Assembly: GCA_946885645.1 (NCBI GenBank)
Contig: CAMPGU010000002.1
Span: forward strand, 1 to 45,960
Origin: an uncultured Haloferula sp.
Lineage (GTDB): Bacteria > Verrucomicrobiota > Verrucomicrobiae > Verrucomicrobiales > Akkermansiaceae
Reading direction: 5' to 3'
DNA length: 45,960 nt
How positions within the stretch are numbered: the stretch's first letter is position 1; each line of letters starts with the position of its first letter. Positions 22,572 to 31,967 of this stretch are shown one piece after another. The position numbers and the translations under genes were made by a program. The notes under the pieces are model-generated. The model was not told the origin of the DNA and did no database searches. It saw nothing but the letters and a program-made list of their open reading frames with translations.

Positions 22572-24275
22572 ATGAACTCATCCATTTTCGACAGGAGGAG
22601 GGCCGGTCTGCTGGCCCCGGTATATGCTCTCCGTCACAAGAACGACTTCGGGGTGGGGGACACCTTGGCGGTGAAGGAAGCGATCGATTTCGTCGCCGGG
22701 ATCGGAATGAGCGTCTTGCAGGTCCTGCCGATCCACGAGACATTCGGGGACCATAGCCCTTACAACCCGATCAGTTCCCGGGCCCACTCGCCGGCCTATC
22801 TATCCCTCGCGCCGCAGGAGGTCCCGGGGCTGACCCGCGCGCTGCTGGAGCAGGCGGCTCCGCAGTCATGGCTGACCCAGTTGCGGAGCAGCAACGTGCG
22901 GCAGGAAGCGGTTTATCCGCTGAAGACGCAGGTTCTTTTGACTGCTGCCTACCACTTCCTGTCGCTGCAACCGGGAGAAGCTCATGCTGAATTTGCCTCT
23001 TTCCGTGAAGCCCAGGCGTCGTGGCTCGATGCCTACACGCTCTTCCGGCTGCTGGTGCGGGAATACGAGGGCAACACCCAGTGGGACGACTGGCGCCCGG
23101 AGCACCGCAGCTATGAAGGTGCCAGGGCGTGGCTTCTCCAGCATCCGGCGAGGGAAGAACTCGAGCTCCTCAGGACGGGCTTCGCTTACATCCAATGGAT
23201 ATCCTGGAGGCAGTGGAAGGAGGTGCGCGCCCATGCGGAAAGCAAGGGCGTCCGGCTTCTCGGGGAGATGTCATTCGGCGTGGGGGTGAATAGCGCGGAC
23301 GTGTGGGCGAACCCATCGCTCTTCGATCTGGAGTGGAGCCTGGGCACCCGGCCGCTTGCCCACTTCGATACCAATAAAGACTCCGAGCGCTGGGGCCAGA
23401 ACTGGGGCCTGCCGCCCTACCGCTGGGAGAACCACCGTTCCACCTCCTTTGAATGGCTGCGGGGAAGGATCGCCTGGGAGAAAGAGTTTTTCCACGGTTG
23501 CCGGATCGACCATCTGCGCGGCTACTTTCGCAGCTACATGTTTCCGTGGGCGGGTGGCGCGAAGCACGTGGAGTTTTCCCGGTTGAATGAAGAGGAGGCG
23601 GCCCTATTGACCGGCGGGAAGCTCCCGCGCTTCGTTCCCGGGCCGGATACCGATCCCACCGCGGCGCGGATCAACGAACTGCAGGGGCGGGAAATTATCG
23701 GCCATCTGATCGACGCGGCGGGCGACATGGATCTGGTTGCCGAGATCATGGGAGAAATGCCCGGTTATATGAGAGCGGCCTTGGAAGATTTGCAGCTCGC
23801 CAACCTGACCTTCCCGCAGTTGGAACGAACTTCCGACGGATCGGTGCGCCCGTCCGATCAGTTCCGGGAGCTCAGCCTGGTCACCTATGCGAACCACGAC
23901 AATGCTCCCCTTGCTTCGCTCTTCATTCATCTACAGCGGAAGGCTCTGGAAGAACCGGACGGAAAAGCCGCGGGGGAACTGAGGGCGCTCGCAAAGTTTG
24001 CCGGGATGAACGGCGATCCCATTGAAAAGCTCGACGATGTCTTCCTGCTCGGGTTGCAGCGCGCGTTGTTCAATACAAGCGGGAAGCTCGCGGTCCTGAT
24101 GTGCAGCGATCTGCTGGGAGTCCCACTGCGGTTCAACCTACCGGGAAGCTACGGGCGCGGCACGTGGAGCGATCGCCTCGAGCAGCCATTGGAGGACCTG
24201 GTGCGGCATCCCATTTACGGCCCCCGGATTGAGGCGGTAAGGGCGCTGATCGATACAAGCGGCAGGAAGGCCTAG
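22572..24275 (+). CDS. malQ: 4-alpha-glucanotransferase (GH77, amylomaltase)
   Basis: 567 residues, the short bacterial form. GH77 signatures are FGVGDTL and SPYNPISSRAHSPAYLSL near the start; the nucleophile Asp lies in CRIDHLRGYF (about 311), the acid/base Glu in the LVAEIMGE segment (about 390), and the third carboxylate in YANHDNAP (about 440). The enzyme transfers maltooligosaccharide segments and takes part in glycogen or maltodextrin use. Cytoplasmic, no signal peptide. It ends in a small hairpin shared with the converging gene. It works in the same pathway as the amylase at 39712, far away on the other strand. Confidence 0.93.
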   Translation: MNSSIFDRRRAGLLAPVYALRHKNDFGVGDTLAVKEAIDFVAGIGMSVLQVLPIHETFGDHSPYNPISSRAHSPAYLSLAPQEVPGLTRALLEQAAPQSWLTQLRSSNVRQEAVYPLKTQVLLTAAYHFLSLQPGEAHAEFASFREAQASWLDAYTLFRLLVREYEGNTQWDDWRPEHRSYEGARAWLLQHPAREELELLRTGFAYIQWISWRQWKEVRAHAESKGVRLLGEMSFGVGVNSADVWANPSLFDLEWSLGTRPLAHFDTNKDSERWGQNWGLPPYRWENHRSTSFEWLRGRIAWEKEFFHGCRIDHLRGYFRSYMFPWAGGAKHVEFSRLNEEEAALLTGGKLPRFVPGPDTDPTAARINELQGREIIGHLIDAAGDMDLVAEIMGEMPGYMRAALEDLQLANLTFPQLERTSDGSVRPSDQFRELSLVTYANHDNAPLASLFIHLQRKALEEPDGKAAGELRALAKFAGMNGDPIEKLDDVFLLGLQRALFNTSGKLAVLMCSDLLGVPLRFNLPGSYGRGTWSDRLEQPLEDLVRHPIYGPRIEAVRALIDTSGRKA

Positions 24276-24280
24276 CCTTC
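24266..24280. terminator. Shared hairpin at convergent gene ends
   Basis: GAAGGC-CTA-GCCTTC spanning the malQ stop and the end of the glycine-zipper gene; a compact bidirectional stop, no T-run. Confidence 0.4.
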
Positions 24281-24788
24281 AAGCTCCGCCGGGAGAGCTG
24301 GTGGGTGGCCTGTTGCGATCCGTTGCTCTCTCCCAAGCTGCCCGGACGGCAGGCTTCGCCCGCTCCCAATCGAGCCGGGATTCGCCTCTGGCATTCCCCC
24401 AATCGGATCGCATCGCGGTTTCCGAGGATTCAAACGACCCCCGATAGCGATCCGGTCCGCTGTAGCCCATGCGGTAGGCGGGCCTGTAGTCCTCGAAGTC
24501 GAATTCAGAGTCCGCATAGGTCTGGCCGGGATGATTTTCACTCCAGTAGAGTTCTTCTTCGGTGGGACTGATGGCGGCAGCCGCAGCATTGCCGGCGACA
24601 CCGCCGGCCACGGCTCCCACCACTGCGCCGATTGCGGTTCCTACCGGTCCTCCGGCCATGCCTGCGGCAGCACCGGCGAGTGCCCCGCCTGTGGCGCCCA
24701 TGGTCGTTCCTACGGGATGCGGCATCGTGGAGTCGGTGATCGGTTCGATCTCTCGTTCTTCGGCAGTGAGTGAATCGTCGGCATTCAT
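24279..24788 (-). CDS. Glycine-zipper stress protein
   Basis: 169 residues. Residues about 28-75 are a glycine/alanine zipper (GTTMGATGGALAGAAAGMAGG and on), which would span or insert into a membrane; the second half has YWSENHPGQTYAD, FEDYRPAYRMGY and W-rich repeats ending in DWERAKPAVRAAWERA. This zipper-plus-tail combination is common in Proteobacteria and other phyla among stress-induced hypothetical proteins. AGGAGG stands 4 bases before the ATG at 24788. A GTG at 24812 is the longer option but would not place the ribosome site well. Confidence 0.8.
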   Translation of the reverse strand: MNADDSLTAEEREIEPITDSTMPHPVGTTMGATGGALAGAAAGMAGGPVGTAIGAVVGAVAGGVAGNAAAAAISPTEEELYWSENHPGQTYADSEFDFEDYRPAYRMGYSGPDRYRGSFESSETAMRSDWGNARGESRLDWERAKPAVRAAWERATDRNRPPTSSPGGA

Positions 24789-24821
24789 GGGGCCTCCTGT
24801 TTCAAGGTTCACCTATACCTC

Positions 24822-24836
24822 GCATCCCTCATGCCA
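24822..24836 (-). promoter_or_regulatory. Sigma-54-like -24/-12 element
   Basis: TGGCATGAGGGATGC on the minus strand. The predicted start at 24810 is a G followed by AACC, giving a 22-base leader that contains the AGGAGG; this case fits ordinary sigma-54 transcription well. Confidence 0.6.
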
Positions 24837-24965
24837 ATGTGTTCACCCGCGCTCGGGTGGATGTCAGGAGGGGTCCGATGCAGGATGTCACCCGGTCTTG
24901 CAAAATGAGACGTAGAAGGGGGGGCTGATGCGGTGGAAGTCCGGCAGCAGCAAGCCTCGCGAGGA

Positions 24966-24980
24966 TGGCATATGGCGAGC
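24966..24980 (+). promoter_or_regulatory. Possible sigma-54-like element for the SDR/GH130 operon
   Basis: TGGCATATGGCGAGC with GAGC at -12, 13 bases from the ATG at 24994. Divergent from the glycine-zipper element. Confidence 0.4.
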
Positions 24981-24993
24981 GATAGGACAGGGA

Positions 24994-25737
24994 ATGGCTA
25001 TCAACCAATCTCCAAAGCTCGATGGGAAACGGGTGCTCGTCACCGGTGGCACCACCGGCGTAGGCCGGGCCACCGCGGCGCTGCTCGCCAGGCAAGGCTG
25101 CCGGGTTTTCATCTGTGGAAGCGACCCCCGGCATTTGGAAGATGCGATCAAGGAGATCGAGGCTTCAGGCGGCGAAGTGGGTGGAACCGCTTCCGACCTA
25201 GGGACCACAGAGGGAATCCACGGACTCTTCGCCGCCGCGGACAAGTGGCTCGGCGGGCTGGATATCGCCATCCTCAACGCGGGCCTCGGCAGTCACGGCC
25301 TGCTCATCGACATGGAGCACGAGGAGTGCAGGAAGGTGATCCATGTGAACCTTATCTCGTACGTTTCGTGCGCGCTGGAGGGCATCAAGCGGATGAAAGG
25401 AAAGGGAGGCCAGATCGTGATGACGGGTTCCATGAGCGCGGAGCTGGCGGAAGAAAATGCCGCGGTGTACGTCGCGACCAAGGCGGGCGTGCGAGGCTTT
25501 GCTTACTCGCTCCGGAAGGAGGCGAACCCGATGGGCATCCGGGTGAGCCTGGTGGAGCCGGGGTCGATCGGCACGGATATGGTGGACGAGTCCCCGGAGC
25601 AGCAGAAGAAGGCACAAGAGGATCTGAAAATGCTGAAAGCGGAGGATATCGCGGAGAGCATCCTGTTCATACTGAGCCAGCCGGAGCGGTGTGACGTAAT
25701 CACCATGCAAGTCCGGCCGCGGCTTCAAATCATCTGA
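24994..25737 (+). CDS. Short-chain dehydrogenase/reductase
   Basis: 247 residues with cofactor loop TGGTTGVG (about 17-24), NAG (about 94), and active site YVATK (about 155-159); ends with VITMQVRPRLQII, typical of SDRs acting on sugars or polyols. The ATG at 24994 follows GGACAGGGA. It is followed 3 bases later by the GH130 gene, so it probably reduces or oxidises a sugar product of that pathway. Confidence 0.9.
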   Translation: MAINQSPKLDGKRVLVTGGTTGVGRATAALLARQGCRVFICGSDPRHLEDAIKEIEASGGEVGGTASDLGTTEGIHGLFAAADKWLGGLDIAILNAGLGSHGLLIDMEHEECRKVIHVNLISYVSCALEGIKRMKGKGGQIVMTGSMSAELAEENAAVYVATKAGVRGFAYSLRKEANPMGIRVSLVEPGSIGTDMVDESPEQQKKAQEDLKMLKAEDIAESILFILSQPERCDVITMQVRPRLQII

Positions 25738-25740
25738 GCC

Positions 25741-26865
25741 ATGAGTTACGACTCCGATTCCATTGTCCTCACGCCGCCCGAGATCGACCTCTCCCGCTCG
25801 CCGCTGAGGAAGGGGCTGGATAATCCCACTTACGTTTTGGGAGCATTCAATCCGGGCTTTACGCGTCTTCCGAACGGGAACTTGCTCATGATGGTAAGGG
25901 TGGCCGAGGCGCTGCAGGAGCCGCTGAGCGATCACCACGTAAGGGCCATCCGGTGGAGCCGGAAGGAGGGGTTCGTCACCGACGCATACGAGCTGGCGAC
26001 GGTGGATGCCAGCGATCCGCGCAAGTTCCGGCTGCTATCCCACACGTCGAAGGTGATGGCGCTCACCTCGCTTTCCTGGTTGCTTCCGGTTGAACTCGCG
26101 CCGGATGGATCCGCGATTGTAAAGATCCACTATGAAAAGGCCATTTCACCCTCCGAAAGTTATCAGGAATACGGTGTCGAGGACGCACGGATTTCGAAGG
26201 TGGGCGAACGGTATTTCATGACGACCTGCTCGGTCAGCTCCGAGCGCCACTCGACCACGCTCTATACTTCGGACGACGGGTTGAGCTACGAGCTACAAGG
26301 TATCATTCTGGATCACCAGAACAAGGACATGCTGATCTTCGAGGGTAAGGTGAACGACAAATTTTTTGCGCTCACCCGTCCCTTGGGCGATCTCTATTTC
26401 GCCTATCCACCCTCCAGTGAATTCGAAGCGGGGCCCTCCATCAACCTTGCCAGCTCGCCCGATGCGCTTCACTGGAAGCCGTGTGACACGGCTCTTATCC
26501 GTCCCCGCCGCGGGTCGTCTTCGGTCATGAAGATCGGTGGCGGCTCGCCGCCGATCCGCACGCCCCGCGGCTGGTTGATGCTATATCATGGCGTAGAGCC
26601 CGGAACGGTTGTCGGCACCTACCGGACCTTTTACGCTTTCCTGGATTCGAATGATCCATCGAGGATCATCGATGTGCTGGACGAAGCCCCTGTCCTGGAG
26701 TCGCGGCCGGAGCTCACGGAACATATACGCGACCTGAGCTACTTGAAGAATGTCGTCTTCACCACGGGGATCCTCGACGCCGGGGACCACTACATCGTCG
26801 CCTCGGGCGAGGATGACCTCGCTTGCAGGATCACCCATATTCCCAAATCGGTCTTCGGCTTATGA
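25741..26865 (+). CDS. GH130-family glycoside phosphorylase/hydrolase
   Basis: 374 residues with the five-bladed propeller pattern of GH130. Markers are LGAFNPGFTRLPNGNLLMMVRV near 35, the catalytic Asp in EYGVEDARIS (about 146) and GGGSPPIRTPRGWLMLYHGVE near 265-280. GH130 enzymes act on beta-mannosides, mostly by phosphorolysis. Cytoplasmic. It overlaps the next gene by ATGA, so translation is coupled. It could degrade or recycle the product of the converging glycosyltransferase operon. Confidence 0.88.
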   Translation: MSYDSDSIVLTPPEIDLSRSPLRKGLDNPTYVLGAFNPGFTRLPNGNLLMMVRVAEALQEPLSDHHVRAIRWSRKEGFVTDAYELATVDASDPRKFRLLSHTSKVMALTSLSWLLPVELAPDGSAIVKIHYEKAISPSESYQEYGVEDARISKVGERYFMTTCSVSSERHSTTLYTSDDGLSYELQGIILDHQNKDMLIFEGKVNDKFFALTRPLGDLYFAYPPSSEFEAGPSINLASSPDALHWKPCDTALIRPRRGSSSVMKIGGGSPPIRTPRGWLMLYHGVEPGTVVGTYRTFYAFLDSNDPSRIIDVLDEAPVLESRPELTEHIRDLSYLKNVVFTTGILDAGDHYIVASGEDDLACRITHIPKSVFGL

Positions 26866-27986
26866 ACTCCCCGCTCGGATACGGACTGATCGGGTGCGGA
26901 GGTTTCGGCCGCTTCTGCTTGGGAGAATACCAGAAGCTGGAGCAGCTCCGTTGTGTCGCGGTGGCGGATCTAAATGTCGAGCTGGCGCAGTCCACCGCCG
27001 AGACGAGCGGCGTCGGGTTCTGCCCGACGCCGGCGGCCTTGCTCGCGCTGCCGGAGATCGACATCGTTCATCTGGCTACCCCTCCCGTGACCCACGCGGC
27101 ATTGGCTCTGCAGGCGCTTGAGGCGGGGAAGCACGAGCTATGCGAGAAGCCGCTGGCATTGAACCTCGGCGACGCCCGCGAGATGGCTAGATCGGCGGAG
27201 GAAAAGCAAAGGGTGCTCGCGGTGAATTTGATCATGCGCTACAACCCGCTTTGCTTGGCGGTGAAGCGAATCGTGGAAACGGGCGTCCTCGGCGTCCCCT
27301 TGTTCGCCAGCCTCATCAATGCCGCCCAGGACGAGACGCTGGGTCCTGCCCATTGGTTTTGGGAGCGCTCGAAGAGCGGCGGCATCTTCATCGAGCACGG
27401 CGTTCATTTCTTCGATCTCTTCGAATGGTGGTTCGGCCCGGGAACCCTTCTCTCCGCCGATCAGGTCTATCGGACCGGCACGACTTTCGCCGATCAGGTA
27501 CATTGCACCGTTCGCTACGGCAGCACGCTCGGAACCTTTTACCACGGCTTTCACCAGATGCTTCGCCGCGACCGGCAACACTGGCGGATCATCTTCGAGA
27601 CGGGGACCCTGGTGATGAGCGAGTGGGTGCCGACCAGCCTCGAGATCGACCTCCACGGAAGCGAGGCAGCACTCGATGAACTCCGGGAGATCCTACCCGA
27701 GTCCGGGATCCGGATCCTGCAGCGCTATGAGGAAGGGGATCGGGCTGCGAGCAATCGGCACGAAAAGCGGGATGTCGCCGTCCATGCCGTGCTGTCTGCC
27801 ACGGCGGGCCTTCCCAAGATGGACCTGTATGGAGGGATTGTCCGCGCGCTCATGGCCGACCAACTGGAGGCGATAAGGAACCCCGGGCACCGCCGGATCG
27901 TTTCCGAGTCGAACGGCGTTTCATCCTTGGCTTATGCGGTCGGAGCCCAGGAACTCGCTGACCGGCAGGAGCCGCCGACATCTTGA
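26862..27986 (+). CDS. Gfo/Idh/MocA-family oxidoreductase
   Basis: 374 residues. Rossmann fold with GLIGCGGFGRFCL (about 7-19) and the CEKPLALN motif (about 97), then a C-terminal dimer domain. Family members oxidise or reduce sugars and inositols with NAD(P). Its ATG overlaps the GH130 stop. Last gene of this plus-strand unit and 13 bases from the converging GH-A gene; the two units may make and modify the same sugar. Confidence 0.9.
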   Translation: MNSPLGYGLIGCGGFGRFCLGEYQKLEQLRCVAVADLNVELAQSTAETSGVGFCPTPAALLALPEIDIVHLATPPVTHAALALQALEAGKHELCEKPLALNLGDAREMARSAEEKQRVLAVNLIMRYNPLCLAVKRIVETGVLGVPLFASLINAAQDETLGPAHWFWERSKSGGIFIEHGVHFFDLFEWWFGPGTLLSADQVYRTGTTFADQVHCTVRYGSTLGTFYHGFHQMLRRDRQHWRIIFETGTLVMSEWVPTSLEIDLHGSEAALDELREILPESGIRILQRYEEGDRAASNRHEKRDVAVHAVLSATAGLPKMDLYGGIVRALMADQLEAIRNPGHRRIVSESNGVSSLAYAVGAQELADRQEPPTS

Positions 27987-27998
27987 ACCGCAACGGTT
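27986..27998. terminator. Short hairpin between convergent sugar operons
   Basis: AACCG-CAA-CGGTT right at the stop of the Gfo/Idh/MocA gene, 1 base before the end of the opposite operon. Likely a bidirectional terminator, with no T-run. Confidence 0.4.
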
Positions 27999-27999
27999 G

Positions 28000-28974
28000 T
28001 CAACGGGCTGCTGGAGCGGGGACGAAGTCGGCTTTTGCAATCGGCCGCGTGAGCATCTCCTTCAGAGCGTAGAAGGCTGGCTTTCTTTTCCCCTGATGGG
28101 TCACCAGGCCGAGGTGATACTCGTTTTCATCCACGTGGAAGCCCTCGATGGCCTCGCGCGAGGGATCGAGATCGACGAGGCTGTACCAATAGGTGCGTGG
28201 CGAGGGGGCGGCAACTGCTTCGGCAAGGCGGACGCGCTGCTGCTCCAGCATGACCTCGCGAGATTCCCTGTAGCTCCAGGTCGAAAATCCCGTCTCGGTG
28301 ATCCAGACCGGTTTCCCGGCAGCATGCGATCCGATGCGCGCGAGCTTCTCGCTCCATCCGCTCCAGTGGGAATACCAGTCCCAATTGGGCAGATCATTCC
28401 ACCACATGCCGGGGAAGCCGTGTATCGCCACGATATCGACGACGTCGAGCACTCCCCGGGCAGCGATCAGGTGCAACCAGTGTTCGTCCACCGGCATCAT
28501 TCCGCCCAGAACCGTCGTCACTCCCCGTTGCTTTGCCCAGTAGGCTGCGGAGCCCACCATTTCCGCGAATTTGCTCCAGTCCGGGTCGTGAAGGTCGAAC
28601 TGCCACTTATAGCGGTTATTGGGCTCATTCCACAGTTCAAGCGCGCTGAACGATGTCCCGTAGCGATCGATCAGAGTGTCGATGAAATCCGCGTAGTCCA
28701 GGAGACGGCGCGGAGGGGCAGCACAATGGCCGCTGACCGAGAGCGATGGGGGGGTGTGCCAGACGGATAGGAGGAGCTCGAAAGGGCGGAGCGCGGCGAA
28801 CATCCGGTCGTACCATTCGACGCCCCCCTGCCTATGGTAGTCCGCCCAGGAGACGCCGGTCCGGAGATGCTTGAGGCCGAGTTCCTGCATGAGCCCGGCA
28901 CACGCCTCCACCGCCCGGTCGTCGTCGAAGTGGAACCACTGGCAGATTCCCAGCCGCTCTGCTAGATCGTTCAT
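28000..28974 (-). CDS. Clan GH-A glycoside hydrolase (GH39-like)
   Basis: 324 residues forming a TIM-barrel. The acid/base Glu lies in LELWNEPNN (about 119), the nucleophile Glu in WITETGFS (about 228). The pattern is closest to beta-xylosidase/GH39-like enzymes. No signal peptide, so it acts in the cytoplasm. Last gene of the nine-gene operon, overlapping the methyltransferase by 4 bases; it probably trims or proof-reads the glycan made there. Confidence 0.85.
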   Translation of the reverse strand: MNDLAERLGICQWFHFDDDRAVEACAGLMQELGLKHLRTGVSWADYHRQGGVEWYDRMFAALRPFELLLSVWHTPPSLSVSGHCAAPPRRLLDYADFIDTLIDRYGTSFSALELWNEPNNRYKWQFDLHDPDWSKFAEMVGSAAYWAKQRGVTTVLGGMMPVDEHWLHLIAARGVLDVVDIVAIHGFPGMWWNDLPNWDWYSHWSGWSEKLARIGSHAAGKPVWITETGFSTWSYRESREVMLEQQRVRLAEAVAAPSPRTYWYSLVDLDPSREAIEGFHVDENEYHLGLVTHQGKRKPAFYALKEMLTRPIAKADFVPAPAAR

Positions 28975-29780
28975 TTCAGAAGTTCCGGTCGAAAGATCGC
29001 ATTCAATTCATTGCGAACGAGCGTCCGCGATTCCGTGAGCTCGGGATTCGGGTGGCAGAAGTAGATCTCATGGGCGGGCTGCCCCACGACCTCCAGGCCG
29101 CTGGACCGGAGCATCGCCTTTACCCCGGCATGATTGGGCGCCCACCAATTGGTGGGATCGCCTGCGAGCGAGTTCTCGATGAAGGACATCCGCGGCCAAC
29201 CGGGCGAATCCATCGCCTTCCGGTCATCGAAATCCTGGTCCGGGGGTGCCTCGTCTTCTTCCTTCGACGGCGTGGTGAGGGTCTGGAAAATCATCAGCCG
29301 GCGCGTCTTTTCTGCGAGGAGATCCAGGGCGAGGAGCGGGTGCCGCAAGTGGTAGAAGACCCCCATGAACAGAACGAGGTCGAACGACTCGGCAATACGC
29401 CCCAAGTCGTAAACCTCGGCATGCAGGAAATCGATCCTGTCGTGCATGCGGAAGATGCCGGCGGCCCAGCGGGCCTGCTTGAGAAAGTGGGCGTCGTGCT
29501 CGATGGCGGTGACCCGTGCGCCTCTTCGGGCCAGCTCCAAGCTGTAGAATCCGGCGTTGCAGCCGATATCAAGGGCAGTCCAACCGCTCAGGTCCTGAGG
29601 AAGCCACGGGGAGATCTGCTGCCACTTGAAATTCGGGAAGTCTCCCAGGGGGTGACGGGGAGCGGTGAAGGTGCCGTCCGGAAGGTGCAGGTTGTGAAAC
29701 CAGGGCCCCAATGTTGCAGCCTGCTCTGCGAGCCCCCGCGCGTCGGTGGCAGGAGGAACCATGAATTTCGCGGCATTCAT
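28971..29780 (-). CDS. SAM-dependent methyltransferase (TIGR04290-like)
   Basis: 269 residues. Class I fold: ALDIGCNAGFYSLELARRGA (about 66-85) is the SAM-binding motif, with downstream FDLVLFMGVFYHLRHPLLALD. The end, HEIYFCHP-like and ESRTLVRNELNAIF, together with PWFHNLHLPDGTF near the start, matches my memory of the TIGR04290 family, whose substrate is unknown and whose genes sit among glycosyltransferases. It may methylate a sugar or lipid carrier. The start at 29780 is 2 bases after the previous gene's stop. Confidence 0.82.
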   Translation of the reverse strand: MNAAKFMVPPATDARGLAEQAATLGPWFHNLHLPDGTFTAPRHPLGDFPNFKWQQISPWLPQDLSGWTALDIGCNAGFYSLELARRGARVTAIEHDAHFLKQARWAAGIFRMHDRIDFLHAEVYDLGRIAESFDLVLFMGVFYHLRHPLLALDLLAEKTRRLMIFQTLTTPSKEEDEAPPDQDFDDRKAMDSPGWPRMSFIENSLAGDPTNWWAPNHAGVKAMLRSSGLEVVGQPAHEIYFCHPNPELTESRTLVRNELNAIFRPELLK

Positions 29781-29782
29781 GG

Positions 29783-30868
29783 CTACACGGCGAGGGGTTC
29801 GCGCAAGCGCCGCCGGGCGGCCTCGAGCATGGTTTCCAATTCCGCAGCGCGGTGGGCGGCCGTGTGCGACGACAGGATGCGGGTGCGGCCCGCTTCTCCG
29901 ATGGCGCGGGCATCCGCTGCCGACATCTCCTTGAGGCAAGCAAGCGCCTCCCGCGTGGTGTTCGCGATGAGGATCTCCGAGCCGGGCTGAAGGAAATCCT
30001 CCAGCCCCTCCCAATAGTCGCTGATGATCGGGGTGCCACAGGCGGCAGCTTCGAAAAGGCGTACGCTAGGGGAGTGCCCCGCGGCAATCATGTCGGCCCG
30101 CGTGATGTTAAGGGTGAAGCGCTGGCTGTTGTAGAATCGCCGGTGTTCGCCGGGAGGGAGATGATCTTGCCTCCCGACGTTTGGAGGCCAGGCGATGTGG
30201 TCCGGGTATTGCGGCCCTGCCACCATGAACTTCCCCTCGGGCCAGGCCCGGGCCGGCTCCACCAGCAGGCGATCGAGTCCCGCCTGGCGATCGTCGCTAT
30301 AGGTTCCCAGATAGCCGAGGTCCCATCTCGGGGCGACGGCTTCGGGGTAGTAGTTCCCGGGATCGACCGAGCAGTAGAGAGCCTTCGCTTCCCGTGCACC
30401 GTATTGTTCCTCCAAACGGTGGAGAGTTTTGCCACCGGCGAAGGAGAGGTAGAGGTGGAAGCGCGGTATCTGATGCTTTGCAAGATATTCGCAATTCTCC
30501 CGCTCCAAGCTCGAAAGAGTTACCGGCGTATCGATGTCATAAAAGGCGACCGCTCCTCGGGCGGTAGCGAGAACCCATTCACAGACCGCGATTCCTTCCG
30601 GAACATACGAGCCGACAATCACCGCGTGCGCCCGGTCCACCTCGTTTGCAAAGCGGCCCTGTAGCTCCTGCAGGCTGCGATAAAGCGCCACTTCCACCCC
30701 GGGCTGAGGTGAATAGTCCCGCTGGGTCTCGTACCAGGGAACATCCCGCTCCAGGAACAAGACCTGGTGTCCCCTCCGGACCAACTCCCGCAGCAAGCCG
30801 CGGTAGGTGGTGGCGTGCCCGTTCCCCCACGAGGAGGTAATGGAAAGACCGATGATGACGATATTCAT
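29783..30868 (-). CDS. CgeB-like glycosyltransferase
   Basis: 361 residues, GT-B fold. It opens with IVIIGLSITSSWGNGHATTYRGLLRELVRRGH, the usual nucleotide-sugar-glycosyltransferase start, and ends with a VRLFEAAACGTPIISDYWEGLEDFL donor-binding motif (about 270-295), typical of CgeB/GT1-like enzymes. Sugar donor and acceptor unknown. Soluble. One of three related proteins in a row (29783-33091) that likely arose by duplication. Confidence 0.82.
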   Translation of the reverse strand: MNIVIIGLSITSSWGNGHATTYRGLLRELVRRGHQVLFLERDVPWYETQRDYSPQPGVEVALYRSLQELQGRFANEVDRAHAVIVGSYVPEGIAVCEWVLATARGAVAFYDIDTPVTLSSLERENCEYLAKHQIPRFHLYLSFAGGKTLHRLEEQYGAREAKALYCSVDPGNYYPEAVAPRWDLGYLGTYSDDRQAGLDRLLVEPARAWPEGKFMVAGPQYPDHIAWPPNVGRQDHLPPGEHRRFYNSQRFTLNITRADMIAAGHSPSVRLFEAAACGTPIISDYWEGLEDFLQPGSEILIANTTREALACLKEMSAADARAIGEAGRTRILSSHTAAHRAAELETMLEAARRRLREPLAV

Positions 30869-30869
30869 G

Positions 30870-31967
30870 TCAATGTGCGGCTAGCGGTTCCCATCTCGTG
30901 GAAAACAGCGACTCCAGTTGATCGCAACGGTTTGCATAGGTGTGTTCGGAGAGAATGCGCTGGCGGGCCGCCTTGCCGATCGACGATGCTCTCCCGGCCG
31001 TGAGATGGCAGAGATGCTCTTCGACATCCCGGTGATCCCTCGCGACCAGGACTTCGAAATCGGGCTTGAGAAACAGGCCGATCCCCTCCCAAGCGTCGGT
31101 GATGATGCAGGCTCCTGCTCCAGCCGCTTCGAATACGCGTGTGGCCGGGGAAAACCCATACTGCGCCATGCTATCGCGGCTGATGTTGATCACGGCGGTC
31201 GCGCTTGCATTGAAAGCATTGTGGTCGGCGGTGGGCACATGGCCGACATACGTGACATTCGAAGTGAGGGGCTTATCCTCCCAGCCACTGCCTCCCAGCA
31301 GGAAGCGGCGATCCGGCATGCCAGCGGCTACCTGGAGGAAGAACTCTTCCACCCGGCGCTCGCGGTCGGGCAACCGGTTCCCTAGAAAGGAGAGATCTGC
31401 TTGGTACTTTGCCTGCGGTTCGACGGGATGGTGGGTCGTCGGATCCAGCGCGTTGTAGATCGGGACACACTGCCGGGCACCGAGGACTTCGTAGGCGGCG
31501 ATGACAGGACTACCGCCACCATAGGTGAGGATGAAGTCATAGCGGCCGACCAGTTTCCGGAAGGGGTCCGAAGGGTCTTGCTCGAGACGATCGAGGGTGG
31601 CGGGTGCATCGACATCCCAGAAGATAACCCTGGTGTCATCCGACTGTAGCGCGAGGACCTCCTCCTCCAGCAGGGCATCATGGACCCCTACGCCGCTGGC
31701 CTTCACCACCAGGTCGGTGCCCCGGCACCTCTGCACCAGGCGGCGCACTTCATCGGCGGAGTCGGGAGAATAGACCACGACTTTCGCCCACGGGGGATCT
31801 TCGATGTCCCGGTGCTGCTGGCGCTCATAGGCATCGGGCTCGAAGAAAGTGATCCGGTGACCCCTGTCGGCAAGGGCGCGGACGATCCCGCGGTAGTAAG
31901 TGGCGGCTCCATTCCAATAAGAAGAGACGAGGCTCGATCCAAAGAAGGCGATGTTCAGAGGTTTCAT
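30870..31967 (-). CDS. CgeB-like glycosyltransferase
   Basis: 365 residues, related to the neighbour: start MKPLNIAFFGSSLVSSYWNGAATYYRGIVRAL, donor-side motif TRVFEAAGAGACIITDAWEGIGLFL, and a closing RILSEHTYANRCDQLESL helix. Overlaps the preceding gene by 4 bases. The two likely add different sugars in turn. Sugar specificity cannot be read from the sequence. Confidence 0.82.
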   Translation of the reverse strand: MKPLNIAFFGSSLVSSYWNGAATYYRGIVRALADRGHRITFFEPDAYERQQHRDIEDPPWAKVVVYSPDSADEVRRLVQRCRGTDLVVKASGVGVHDALLEEEVLALQSDDTRVIFWDVDAPATLDRLEQDPSDPFRKLVGRYDFILTYGGGSPVIAAYEVLGARQCVPIYNALDPTTHHPVEPQAKYQADLSFLGNRLPDRERRVEEFFLQVAAGMPDRRFLLGGSGWEDKPLTSNVTYVGHVPTADHNAFNASATAVINISRDSMAQYGFSPATRVFEAAGAGACIITDAWEGIGLFLKPDFEVLVARDHRDVEEHLCHLTAGRASSIGKAARQRILSEHTYANRCDQLESLFSTRWEPLAAH

